Below the pieces are notes generated by a model. That model made no database searches. It was not told where the DNA came from and saw only the letters and a list, made by a program, of their open reading frames with translations. A program made the position numbers and the translations under genes. 64,000 bases of DNA, taken from Amanita rubescens (Eukaryota; Basidiomycota; Agaricomycetes; Agaricales; Amanitaceae). This document shows positions 43,170-54,935 of the stretch, in pieces (the first letter of the stretch is position 1; every line of letters starts with the position of its first letter). The stretch is from contig WION01000138.1 in NCBI GenBank assembly GCA_015039365.1, positions 1-64,000 of the forward strand, in the 5' to 3' direction.

Positions 43170-44062
43170 TTATTGGGTTGGGGGTACGTCATACGAAATG
43201 GTAACCTCGAGCTCCTTTTCGTCGACGCAAGTGATGGTTTTATTGTTTTGTTCGAGGAGAATGATGGTGGCATTATAAGGGGAAAGGATTTCTTCGTTCG
43301 GGTCAGTTGTCAGCGCAAAGGCGTCATAGAATGTCACAGAGCCAAAGTCATTCAATGGTACTAGAGTACCATTATCATAACTGAAGTCTTCGACAATCCA
43401 CTCGGCATTCGCTCCGCAGAGTGGGTACGCAGAGCTGAGTTCTTGCTCCACACTCTGACCCTTGGATAGGTTCTTAATCACAGCCTTGCCAGTGGTAGGA
43501 GAAGTGGCAACGACCTGGGTCCAAATTTCGTCACCCTCATCGATAGTAATGCCGTCAAAGTAATACACATCGGCCGGATACCACTCATACCAGGCTACCC
43601 ATAGTAAGATTTCAAAATTCATGCGCATATTCGAAAAATACAAACCAACGTACCATAGTATGCTGGGGTATTGTTGATGAAATTGAACTGAACACCAGTC
43701 TGGAGGATGGCATCCTGGCACGTGAAGCCATCAATGCCAACCCATGCCGACGAATAGCCATCAGGAGCACCGAGTTTAGGTGTTACAAAAGTACCAGCCA
43801 CGGATATGAAAGTCCCCTGCAGTGCAACTTAGTGGCCATCCACAACCTAGGTCAATTCTTATCCGTTACGCACATTGGGCTTGGCCCAGGCGGAACCAGA
43901 CCAATTTTTGCTGTGAATTACTTTGGGTATGTCGCCAGCGGCAAAGTTCGCGTTCCGGACGCGTTGCAACGGCTGAGACCGGCGAACACCGGCAGTGGAG
44001 GATGGAGCAGAAAGGACGATTGTAGCAAGTAGAGCGCTAGTGAGCAGGGGGACGAGGACCAT
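43170..44062 (-). CDS. secreted G1-family glutamic peptidase (PLN type)
   Basis: Exons 44062-43874, 43816-43654 and 43594-43170 give 258 residues. Signal peptide (LVPLLTSALLATIVLSA), propeptide (VRRSQPLQRV), SKNWSGSAW, WVGIDGFTCQDAILQTGV (Gln), WYEWYP, ANAEWIVEDF (Glu), VPLNDFGSV, ending SYDVPPTQ. It belongs with 28852, 35695 and 40228 by GFTC and by Asn in place of Cys after the Glu. A TATAAAA-like box (plus-strand TTTTATA, about 44123-44129) lies about 60 bp upstream. Confidence 0.93.
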
Positions 44063-44450
44063 GCTGAACAAAGGTAAAATGCCTATGAGGTCGCCGGGAG
44101 GTTGTTGGCAAGAACATGGTTCGTTTTATATCGTTCAGATATCGTAGCCTCGAGGATGCCGTACTCATTCATGATATTTGTGGAATGGCGCGCGCTCTCC
44201 GCGATGATTCCGCTTGATGCGCGTTACTTATGCGACTTGACACATCGACGGATACAATCCAAATTTTCTCATGCTCAGTTTTTTTTGTGATGACCCTGGT
44301 TTTGGCTGGTCTTGCCCAGTCTTGCCCCTTTGCTCAATGCCTTACTCATCAAGGGTAAGTACTTAAGTAGTGATAATCAATTTCCTCCATTGCTTCCGAA
44401 GCCAAGGCTATGCATATCAATAATTTACAGCAACGAAATTACGACTTCCT
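44063..44450. other. promoter/terminator spacer between G1 genes
   Basis: Only the upstream region of 43170-44062 and the 3' flank of 44451-45323; no gene. Confidence 0.5.
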
Positions 44451-45323
44451 CTAAGTGTATCGGATCGTAATCCCCCCTACCGTCGGGGAAGCGGATGTCA
44501 GCGTGCGATTGTTCTTCACAAGGTCAATGAGGGTTGCCCCTTCAGGAGTCACGGTCGCCCCAGATGCTCCCGACGCAGAAGCATGTCCAAACTTCACCGT
44601 GCCAAAGTTGCATAACGGCACGAGAGAATGAACATTACCCTGAAAATAGTCCTCAACGATCCATTCTGCGTTTTGCCCGCAAAGCGCAGAGGAAGATGTG
44701 AGGTCGATTGAGACGACCTGATTATTAGATAGGTTTGATATCGTGGCTGTGCCGCGCGTGGGGCTCATGGCAACAACCTTCAGCCTAATGACGTCTCCTG
44801 TCTTGATGACGATCCCTTCAAAGAAATGGGAAACGTCTGGATACCACTCGTACCAGGCTGTACAAATCATAAGGATCCTCATACGTAAAATGAAGTCGAT
44901 CTTACTAACCATTATACGAGATTGCGCCACCTGCGTAGTGAACGTCGATCCCAGTCTGAAGGATAGCACCTGGACACGTATTACCGTCAATGCCAACCCA
45001 GATCGAAGCGGAGCCGTCGGGAGCATGTGGAGCAGAGACAGTGAAAGTGCCAGTAACGGATTTGAATGTCCCCTGTAGACCCCAAGACAAGTGAACAGTT
45101 ATCCAATCCTACGAAAAACGTTACGAACAGGAGGTTTATTCCAAACTGCACCGGCCCAATTGTAGCTGTATTGTATCTGCGAGGTATCGTTACCGATCTC
45201 CGTCGCCTCGATACTCTGCAAGGGTTGTGACCTGCGGTGACCAGCTCGACGCTTGACGAGGGACGGAACGGCGAAAGCAGAAACAATGTAAAGAAAGACA
45301 ACGAGGGCAGGAACAGTGAGCAT
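44451..45323 (-). CDS. secreted G1-family glutamic peptidase
   Basis: Exons 45323-45129, 45072-44910 and 44857-44451 give 254 residues. Signal peptide (LTVPALVVFLYIVSAFA), propeptide (VKRRAGHRRSQPLQSI), SYNWAGAVW, WVGIDGNTCPGAILQTGID (Gln), WYEWYP, QNAEWIVEDY (Glu), VPLCNFGTV, ending ITIRYT. The start at 45323 is the only ATG before the signal peptide. It is the rightmost member of the cluster and keeps the Cys lost in its neighbour at 43170. Confidence 0.93.
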
Positions 45324-46258
45324 GGAGAGCAAATGACAAGATCAGTGGGAGGTTACGTCCACAAGCTGAGGTTTTGGACCGTGCGCATGCAGATGTCCGC
45401 GCGGATGACCTCGAGGTGGCTAAAGTTAGTAGCAGCCATTAACGTATCCATGAGTCAATGCAATGAGTATTTCGAGGTACGGCGAGGGCCGGGGAGGACG
45501 AGCGTGTTTGAGTGAGGGATTGGCAAGATCAAAGCACTTCATCCATCAGGGCGCAAAGGCTCCAGACGTCCTCGTGCCGCAATGCAATTTCGGCATAGAA
45601 TATCCATAGAGGCTGCCCGTAGTTCATTACACCTCAGAACACATGAAAAGACGCGCACTTAACAGCGGACGAAATGCTAGCTTCAATCAGTGATGGAGAG
45701 ACAATGGCGTTACAGAGGTGATTGAAGATTGGACAGGGAGTAATCCTGAGGAATCTGGCCTAATTGAACTCGAAGCCAGCGCTTGGCCCAGGCAAAAAGT
45801 TCAACGCGTGTGTCAAAAGCAAGCCTAGAATGTACATGTGGGATGATGGACACGCATTATCAGCACCAGCGAAACGTGCCAAGCGGGTGTGTGATTAGCC
45901 GTTCTGTTGCGGAATTCTCTGTTCCCGTTATATGTGTTGTTTACGGCTGGATGGGAAACTTCGATGGAGAGAAGAAGATGCCAAGTCAACTGCAACAGAA
46001 TGGAAGTCCTTCCTGGCGTGAAATCTTTCGTAATTGTTCTTGCCCAGGGAGAATATGAGTAAAAGACTGATGAAGGCGTCACGCGTCACGTTTGTGACCT
46101 CTTGTGTGCCCAATCGCAAGACAGTTTTGTTTCCTTATCAATTTGGATATAGAAGGTACAATAAACGACGCTACCGTAAATTTGGCCCGGAAAGAGAGTC
46201 TCGCCAATACTTAGGCGATTTTCAGTGCCATCAATACCAACAATATGTGGTCATCCTA
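45324..46258. other. intergenic, no gene recognised
   Basis: Short frames only. A GCGTCACGCGTCACG direct repeat lies at 46077-46090. Confidence 0.4.
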
Positions 46259-48329
46259 TCATGCCATAGCAAAACGAGATTTAGCTCGCAATCGATCACC
46301 AATTCTGTCGAAGACGAAGCTACGAATATTTCATAGTCATTGAAAAAAGAAAGTAGTGCACAAAACGGGGGACATACGGTAAGGGAATCATCAATGCCAT
46401 AAGACCTGCCAGGAGCGCAGTAGCGCCAGGGGCACTCAGCCGAGCATACATTGGACCAGCGAAGAGTGGGAATCCGGCTGCGAAACTTGAGCGCATGGCG
46501 CTGTTTGAAGCCATGGCAGAAGCCGCAATAGGTCGATAGGCCGTGACCAGGTATGTGAAGACGGACGTGAAGATGAAAAAGGTCCCCGTCCCGAAAGGAA
46601 TCGATGAGATAATTGGGGCTATCCAATGCACATGGCGGTACGACGTGAAGGCCAAGCAAAATAGTGCTGCATATGAGCGTATTAGATGATATAAGCGAAG
46701 ACCACGATGAAGACCACGATTGAGACGTACACATTGGACAAAGGATGCCGCCAACCTGCCCTATTCGCAGGTGCACTTCTGGGGGTGGGTCACCGGCATG
46801 TTTTTCACTTTCGCGAAGATAACGACTGCAACCGAAATCAGAAGATATTAACTAGCCGTTCTGCCATCGCCTACTAATTCCAATATGGTTGGGTTGCCAA
46901 CCCGAGGAACGTGCCAACGCCAATTCCAAGAAACGACAATCCAACGGATTGTGTGTTGAAGTGATGAAGGTTTATGAAGATAAAGGGGAAGGCTTGAAAA
47001 GCCAAGTACAAGATACCCAGGAGCAAAGCAGTCCTGTTTCGAACCCGTCAAGACAAAAAAAAACCGATGAATGCAAGCTTACCACGTGTTTAGTATTAAG
47101 ACCATCCTATCCGTTAATAGAAGTTCTAAGAAGCAACTTCATCATTACTTCGTCGCACTGTGCTGGAGAATCACTCACGAAATGGCACATAAATGCTTCT
47201 GAGGATTGCTTGCGCCAAATTGTGTTCGGTCATATCATATTCTGACCAATATCGAGAGTCTCCGGTTTTAGATCGTAGCCTTTAACACGGACACGTTACA
47301 TGAGGCTTCAGCTCCGGAAGTCAGTACTCACCTCGCCACTTTTCTTCTAACGATCGCAGGCGCATAGGTTTCTGGTACAAACTGATTCTTCCATGTGTGA
47401 TTGCAATAATGTTTGACACGACGATGCTTACAATTAATAAAGCGACGACTTGTGCAAAGGACCATATAATTATGATATGATACGTCCATCTCCAGTTCAG
47501 ATTCTAAATATTGAGGCTTAACCAGGTGCGATATCAGTCGGACGGCATTTCCATACCTGGTTTATAAACCTGACGGAATTGACAACTGTCAGCCAGTTGA
47601 AAGTGAATGTTAAAACTTGACTGACCCAGAGAAAAGCGGTCCGAGCACAGGGCCAGAAAATGGGCTTAGGGTATAAACGGCTAAAGGGCTTTCGCACAAT
47701 TAATCTCGGGAAAAACCTGATAGCGCAGTACTCACTTAGCGACCTTATCTTTGGGAAATAGATCGCTCACGCTCCCGCCAGCGACGCTCAGAAAGGTGGA
47801 TCCGCAAAAACCAGTCAAGAATCGGAAAATCAGGAAAACGGCTGAAAGAGCCAAGTTAGCCCACTGCTCGTGCTCGATTTACAAAGGTAGCATACCTGCG
47901 TCTGGGGCAAACGCTACCGGCCAAGATAAGGCAAAAAACGCGCCAAACGATACTTGATAGATGATATTGCGTCCATAGAGCTCAGATAGGGGACCAGCGA
48001 GCAATGGACCTATACCAAGACCGATGACGTACAAGCTGATAGCGAGAATTGCGACTTCTTTTCCGACATGGAAATCCTCAGATACGCCAGCTTCTGTGAA
48101 TGCCGACTAGTAACTGATGTGTTAGAGCAGAAAATAGTCCGACCAACGATTCACGTACCATCGACGAAGCACATGTTACGAGGAGGGTTCCAAGACTGAT
48201 AATGATGACAATAAGCCACTTTCTAATCGTAGACATACGTTGAGGGTCGTCAGAATCAGCCAGCGTCACCTTGAACTTGGAGTCGTTGGACGGCGCCGAA
48301 ATAGTGTCATGTTTTTCGAGCGCCGGCAT
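46259..48329 (-). CDS. MFS transporter, DHA1-like (copy A)
   Basis: A 13-exon gene parallel to 49157-51226, with about the same length (roughly 480 residues). The start (MPALEKHDTI), the DDPQR...RKWLIVIIISLGTLLVTC first span, and the MFS motif A region GPLSELYGRN are clear. Then come TGFCGSTFLSVAGGSVSDLF, FVPETYAPAIVRRK, ELLLTDR-type text, WTALLLGILYLAFQAFPFIF, and the last spans (SAMRSSFAAGFPLFAGPMY). It ends RLRAKSRFAMA. The 13-bp exon encoding about FINQ is kept. One exon end uses AA|GTTTTA, where copy B has AG|GTTGTC. These proton-driven carriers export drugs, polyamines or metabolites; the substrate is unknown. No frame damage found. Confidence 0.88.
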
Positions 48330-49156
48330 GGTGCGTCGTTACAAGGAGGAATGGAGAAACTTTTTGAAGCCAGGCTAAAAAACGTAAATGAGTGTGGTCC
48401 GGTCTGGGAGACGACGGAGCACTGGCGGCGGACGCATTCGGCGAGCATGAGCATATGCATATATGCGGACATCCTTCGTTATTCAAATTTGCTCAATTAC
48501 CACGTCCCGGCGGCGGCAAGACACCTTTCGTGCGTGTTATGATTCATGCCACCTTGAAGAAGTTAGTGCCAGTTAAATAATAAGCGTGCGCCGGTAAATA
48601 CTGAATTCAGCCGGCGGCAGAATGAAAGTCCCCGCATTCTGCATAATATCTGCACCTCGGAGTTTTGATAAGAAAAGGAAAAGGTCCGCGGGAGACGATT
48701 AAGCAGCCGGCGGCAGAATGAAAGCCCCCGCATTCAGGCATTGCCGACCTCCGCTTCCGAATCGGAGTTTCGACAAAAAAAAGTCCGCGGGAGACAGCGA
48801 CTACCCGACTCATTAGGAAAGTAAATGACCAGCGGAGGTGAAGGGAAGCAAACGAGAATGAGAAGCACGTCAAACAATCAAGCGAAACCAAAAGGCTGAA
48901 ACTCTGAAAGAGAGAAGCAGGAGAGAATTGTCGCCATTTACCTCATAGTAGTACCCCACTCGGCGAGGCCAACTTTGATAGGAGCCATTCGTTCCCGTTA
49001 ATCCTCATCACAACTAATTTCCAAAAAAAAAAAAAATTCTGCTCAATTGACCACTATCACATCATGCGCACCCGTAAATTCCACACCGTGAGAAGAGCTC
49101 CCAATAAACGAGATATTCCAATCATCATAGCATACTCAGGATGTGCGATCAACCAT
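48330..49156. other. spacer between MFS copies
   Basis: Holds the tandem repeat at 48609-48797 and an A13 run at about 49024-49037; no gene. Confidence 0.5.
48609..48797. repeat. imperfect tandem repeat, about 2 units of 100 bp
   Basis: CAGCCGGCGGCAGAATGAAAG followed by CCCCGCATTC, CGGAGTTT and GTCCGCGGGAGAC occurs twice (from about 48609 and 48712). Confidence 0.75.
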
Positions 49157-51226
49157 TCACTTTGCCGCAAAGCGGGATTTAGCTCGCAATCGAGCGCCAA
49201 TTTTGGCGAACACGAACCTAGCACGTAATTTAGTTATTACGAAAGGGGGCGAAAAATGAGGAGCATACGGTAAAGGGGTCATCAACGTCGAAAGACCCGC
49301 TAAGAGCGCCATAGCACCAGGAGCACCCAGCCGATTATACATCGGACCAGCAAATAGCGGGAACGCAGCTGCAAAGCTTGAACGCATGGCGCTGTTCGAG
49401 GCCATGGCCGAGGCCGCAATAGGTCTGTAAGCCGTAACCAAATATGTGAAGACGGACGTGAAAACGTAATAGATCCCCGACCCAAAAGGAGCCGACGCGA
49501 TAATTGGTGCTATCCAATGTACCTGTTTGTAAGACGTGAAAGCCACGCAAAATAGTGCTTCATATATGCGCATTAGTAGGGTACGATCGACGATAACAAG
49601 TGAAACGTACATATTGGAACAAGGATACCTCCTACTTGGCCTATTCGCAGGTGTACTTCTGGCGGTGGGTTACCGTCGTGTCTCGCGTATTCGCGAAGAT
49701 AACGACTATAACCGGTATCAGATGATATTCTTTACTTGCCCTATTATCACCTACCGATTCCAGTATGGTTGGGTTAACCACGCAAGGACCGTACCAACGC
49801 CAATCCCGAGAAATGACAATCCAATAGATTGCGTGTCGAAGTGATGGAGAGTCGTAAAGATAAAGGGAAAGGCTTGGAAAGCCAAGTACAGGATACCCAG
49901 GAGTAAAGCGGTCCTGTTTCAATCCCATTTATGACTCGAAAAAAAAGATCTTCACGACGGCAATACTCACCACGTATCTAGCAACAATGCCATCCTATCC
50001 GTCAACAAAAGTTCTAGGAACAGCTCCATCATCGCTTCTCACACTGCTGCTAGCGAAACACTCACGGAATGGTACATATATGCTCCTGACCGTTGCTTGC
50101 AACAAAGTATGTTCAGTCTTGTCGTATTCTGACCAATATCTCGAATCTCCTGTCTCCGATCGTAGCCTTGAAACACGACCCCGTTGCATGTTGCTTCAAT
50201 TTAGGAAGCAGGGACGTTCATACCTTGCTGCCTTTCTCCTAAGAAGCGCAGGAACATATGTTTCTGGGACAAACTGGCTCCTTGATGAGTGTTTGGGTTC
50301 ATGCCGTTTGACGTAACGATACTCACGATCAATAGAGCAAGAACTTCGGCAAAAGACCATATAATCATGATATAGTACGTCCATCTCCAGTGCAGGTGCT
50401 AAGCACGCTCAGAGATGGGCAATACACAAGTAAGACGACGTCCCCATACCTGATTTATGATCCTGATGGAATAAATTGTCAGCCGGATGAACGCGGATAT
50501 GACAACCTGACGGACCCACTGAGAACCGCTCCAACAACAGGACTCATAAACGGATTTAGAGTATAGAAGGCTAAAGGGCTATCGCACAATTAATGTCAGG
50601 AACAAAACACGATAGCAAAGTTCTCACTTTGCTACTTCTTCCTTGGAAAACAAATCACTCACACTGCCACCGGCGACGCTCAGGAAAGTGGATCCGCAAA
50701 ACCCAGTTATGAATCGGAATACCAAGAAAACAGCTGAAACGAGACAGACATTGTTAGCTATTTTGCATACGATATATTGAGGCGGCGTACCGATATTGGG
50801 AGCGAACGCTACCGGCCAGGATAAGGCAAAGAACGTGATGAACGCCACTCGGTAGACAATATTCCGCCCATACACCTCGGATAGTGGACCAACGAATAAT
50901 GGACCAACACCGAGGCCGGCGACGTACGTGCTAAGAGAGAGAATGGAGACTTCCTTTCCGACATGGAGATCGCGCGATATGCCAGCTTCAGTAAACGCTG
51001 CCTAATTGACGTGTCAGTACAATAGCAGTTCGACAAACGATTCACGTACCATGGGCGAGTCGCAAGTTACAAGGAGAGTTCCCAAACCGATGATAACCAC
51101 GATAAGCCACTTTCTGAGCCTAGGCAAACGCTGAGGGTCGTCCGAATCATCTAGCATCACCTGAAACTCATCGGAGTCGTCTTTGATTGGTGTCTCCAGA
51201 ATGGACGCATCTTTTTCAAGCGACAT
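49157..51226 (-). CDS. MFS transporter, DHA1-like (copy B)
   Basis: Thirteen exons join in phase to 482 residues: 51226-51050, 51001-50791, 50733-50628, 50578-50507, 50462-50450, 50398-50327, 50273-50224, 50166-50066, 50013-49971, 49913-49755, 49705-49611, 49557-49269, 49217-49157. The fifth exon is 13 bp. Twelve membrane spans are expected. Motif A reads GPLSEVYGRN. TGFCGSTFLSVAGGS is the conserved antiporter-like span, the central loop is hydrophilic, and the end is RLRAKSRFAAK. It is a tandem duplicate of 46259-48329 on the same strand with conserved intron positions. The substrate cannot be told from sequence; drug or polyamine export is usual for relatives. Confidence 0.9.
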
Positions 51227-51838
51227 TTTGCGTCAGTAGAGGAAGGACTCTGAAGCTGGGGTGGAGGTGACCTGAGTATGTGAAGATAAGCCTTGAATTT
51301 ATCATTGTTCGCGGTCACTCGTCATGATGTGTTCGTGATGCGAGCAAGTCTAATTTCGGGCGTACCTATTGATGGTGCCTTGCAAACGTTCATCCTGCAC
51401 ACCCATCAATCCCGTGGTCAAGGCGAAAAGTCAAAAGCACAGTCCAGAGAGCACATGATACAAGTGTCATTTGATTGCATTGATGGAATATGATCGACTG
51501 GGATTGAGTGAGAGTTAAGGAAGGATAAGGATCAAGGGACGAAGAAGTTATTGTCTTGGCGTGGTGCGTGCGGAAACATATCAGAATCTTTGAAGATTCA
51601 AGACGTCAGCTTTAGGGCTAGAATGCGCTCTTTTCTACCACTATCGGGCAGATGGTTCTCACCCCTCACCCCGGATTCTCCGAGATACCCGCTTGCGAAT
51701 GACCATTAAAACAAGGTATGATTACAGATAGCATAAAGCACGACATATAAGTGTACACTGACCGGAAAAAGGTGTTAAACGACATAATCATAAGTATTCC
51801 AACAGACCCGTGATGATGATGATGATGATGATGTCCAG
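51227..51838. other. spacer, GAT microsatellite
   Basis: No gene. A (GAT)n run at about 51812-51833 lies just past the stop of the TLDc gene, in its 3' region. It gives a spurious poly-His frame. Confidence 0.5.
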
Positions 51839-54800
51839 CTAGGGCCCAACAGCCCACACCTCCAACCCGACACATTCAAACGGAACCGCACCCGCCTTGT
51901 CCGGCCCGGGAGAACACAGTGCGTTATTATCAAAAGTAGGACACGGCGCTGACGAACCGTCGAACAGCGATTCATCCAGATACAAGCCGTACTGCCCATC
52001 CCTAACAGCATCGTCATCACTAAAACTTCAATACAAGAACAAAAACTCCAGCACTCACCCGCCTCCAAACGAAATGTAATCAGGCTCGCAAAGCGCAACA
52101 TACTTGTTCTTCCCAGTCCACCGGAACGTGCTCAGCTGGCCCGAGACATAGCGCCACATGAAGGATTCTCCACTTCCATAATAGCCTTTGCCTTTACTCT
52201 GCCTGATGCCTTCTCCCATCCACACGCCGAATATGGCATCACTAGAATCTTTGATGGCGAGGAGCATCCCTGGTCGGCCTACGCCTAATCCGCCGACCCC
52301 GCGAGTCACACCAAGCTTGGCCAGTGCTTGCGTTTGTGCCTCCGTGTGTGCTTCACACCGAGTGTAAAGCGTATTGAGCGATATCCCATGTTGATCCAGA
52401 GAATAAACAAGATGCCACGTCCGCGGGAGACGGTCAAGCGCACTGAGTTGCGATCGGAGCTATGAAAAGAGATACGTCAGCATACCCGTTTTTAGAAAAT
52501 TGTGGCGGTGGATAACGGAAATTACTGGGAAGCGAACAAGGACAAGATAGGCGAGTAGAGAGAAGAGAATTTAACCCTTTGGCACTCACCATATCAGCCA
52601 ATCTGACATCCAACACTGGCGTGGTAGCCTCTTTCCTCCCGGCTAGCTCAATGCTCCCCATTTTCTTCTCCATAAACTCGCCGAGGCCTTCAAGCTTGAC
52701 AGGTGCGCCTTCATTCTCTTTATCCCCCCCACTACTCTTCGCCACATCGACACTCCCACTCACGCCCACCACCACCTTCCTCGCCTCCTTTGTGGTGCCC
52801 ATCTTTTCCTCGATCTTTCCTTTGATCCTTTTAACCACCGACTCTCTCTTCCCTTTTATTCTCACACTGCCGCTCCCGTTCCCACTCCCTGTCACACTCC
52901 TCCCCTCCCTACGATCCACATTATTATCCCTCTCAGCACTACTTCCCCGCCCCTTGTCATTCCCCTCATTTATACTTTCCCTCATCTCCCTCATCAACCC
53001 GTTCGAAAATCCCTTATCCCAATCGTATCTCTCACCCATAAACCCAGGCGCTCCACTTATCGGCGTAAACAAGTGAGATCCAAACGGCGTCTCGTGTGTG
53101 ATGGACGCAGCACGTACGTGGGACGCTGTTGCAGGCCCGTGTGACGTGGATGGTCGAGGGCGAGGTATTTGTATGGGTGTTTGTGCGTGTCCTTTTCTGG
53201 ATGTTTTGGCGTCGGCAGTGCTAAGGCTGCCGGCATGATGAACAGTAGCGCTAGCGCTGGTACTATCTCCATGTGATTGTGTCATCGGTACGGGCGTAGA
53301 GACACCGCTGCCACTCTCCCGCCCAAGGAGATCGGACGATGATGCTGACGGTGCTGTAGTTTTTTTGGCTTTCCACGTGCTAGACCTGGATTCGGCGTGG
53401 AACATGGGCGCAGATGAAGATGCGGCGAATATAGACTCTAAGGAGGGTGTTGCGCCCATACTATTTTTGCTTCTTTCTCTGGCTGGACTCGTGCTCTGCG
53501 TTGTACTGGATCTGGAGAGAGAGGATAAAGACGACATCCACCGTGCCGGGATGCCACTCAATGTCGAATATGGTGAGGTTGATATCCATGAAGTCTCTTC
53601 TTCTAGAACCTGACTTTGCGTACTAGACACTGGGCCTCGACTCTGTAGTCCGAATCTTGATCTCCGCTTCTGGCCCCGGTCTCTTTCTTCTTCTGGCATT
53701 TCTTCGTCATCTTCTCCTTCCATACTGAACATAGAATCCATAGCCTCTGTCAACAAAGGCGGGGCGAGAGATGGAGCTGTAAGGGTCGGCGAGTGTCTAG
53801 CTGAACTGGTAGAGGAGACGGAAGCGCTGGAGGTGGGACTGGTTGCTGTGGAAGGACGGCGGGTGTACCTTCGTCGCGAACGTGGAGGTGACGATCCAGG
53901 CGCTTGAAAAGAGGATGGTGGCGGTGAATATTGATGCGAGTTAGAATGGCCTGGATCTATTCTGGAAGTGGGGTTCTTTGAAGGCTTTGGATCCACCAAC
54001 AAAGTAACGAGAGCGTCCTGGACCCGTCCACGCGTATCCGAGTCACTTTGCTCTTCACCGTCCTCGCTGGTGCCATGCGCATGCTGCACAGGACCAGCGG
54101 AGCTATTTTTATCCTCATCCATACCAACGCTATCACCGTCTTCATCGCCATCGCAATCTGTATCGCCATCTCTACCTGCATGGGCTAAGTGCGGCGCTTC
54201 ATGGTCGCGATCCGCCTCCCCCGCATCTTGGCCTCCATCTACTCCAGGCTCTGCTTCTGCTTCTCTCCGCTGCCGAGCCCACCGAAAGAGAGGGTCATCT
54301 TGATGTAACAGAATCTCGTCCAGCAATGATCGACGTTTGCTCTCCGAAGCGGCTTTAGCCTCATGCACAAATTTGTCGAAAAAGGCAAGTGTCGAGTTGG
54401 TAACCGAAGTGTTGGTTCCGGCATCGGATTTGGAGCAGGAGGTGTTTGAGATAAAGCTAAAACTCGACAAATCGAGGTGTATTGGTTCTGGCGGTTTCTT
54501 GTTCGAGTTTTCATCGCAGCGTTCGTGTTTGTCATAATGATAAGGGTCCAACCCCAGTTGTCCGTTTACTTCCCCACCGTGATGGCAGGACGCCATGAAC
54601 GGGTCATGTTGAGTTGCTACCTCGTTGACATGGTCAACCTGCGAAGTCGACGAATTTGAGGTAGAGGTAGAGGCTAGCAGAGACAACGGATCTCCCTCCG
54701 CCGGCACGGCTACGAGACCTGTATCCAGAGCGCTAGCATGGCCGGCCTGCAATGGTCGTCGCCCATTGCGACTTTGCACTTTTGAATCCGCGCCGAGTTT

Positions 54801-54935
54801 GACCGCAGCACGACTTGTTGGGGGTGTGGGCGACGCAGGAGGTGTGGGGGGTGCAAATAGCGGGGTGTAAGTGTGTACTTGGACCTCGTGCCTCTGTTCA
54901 ACAACAGAAGGCAGACAGGACGTACCTAGAGACAT
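51839..54935 (-). CDS. TLDc-domain protein, OXR1-like
   Basis: Exons 54935-52590, 52459-52059 and 52001-51839 give 969 residues. The first about 780 residues are low complexity (Ser/Thr/Pro, Asp/Glu and Arg runs), apart from a short core near residues 175-220 (LAFFDKFVHEAK...SLLDEILLHQDDPLF). The C-terminal 190 residues are a TLDc domain: LPRTWHLVYSLDQHGISLNTLY, a GVGRPGMLLAIKD strand, GVWMGEG, GSGESFMW, the FRWTGKNKYVALC strand, and the final D-G-Q-Y-G-L-Y-L-D ... C-V-G-L-E-V-W. TLDc proteins of the OXR1 type protect against oxidative stress and bind the V-ATPase. The normal fungal length is 250-450, so the N-terminal extension is unusual. A poly-CT-rich stretch in exon 1 leaves the opposite strand open as well, but only this frame is conserved. 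Confidence 0.92.

Noticed and set aside
51663..51875. Minus frame with a run of eight His residues
   Set aside because: It is a translation of the (GAT)n microsatellite past the stop of the TLDc gene; no other coding sign.
48784..52435. GTCCGCGGGAGAC shared by the tandem repeat at 48.7 kb and the TLDc exon at 52421
   Set aside because: A 13-bp match with no extension; probably chance or codon bias.
52579..53076. 165-codon plus frame opposite the TLDc gene
   Set aside because: Ser/Leu/Pro-rich shadow of the low-complexity first exon of the real gene.
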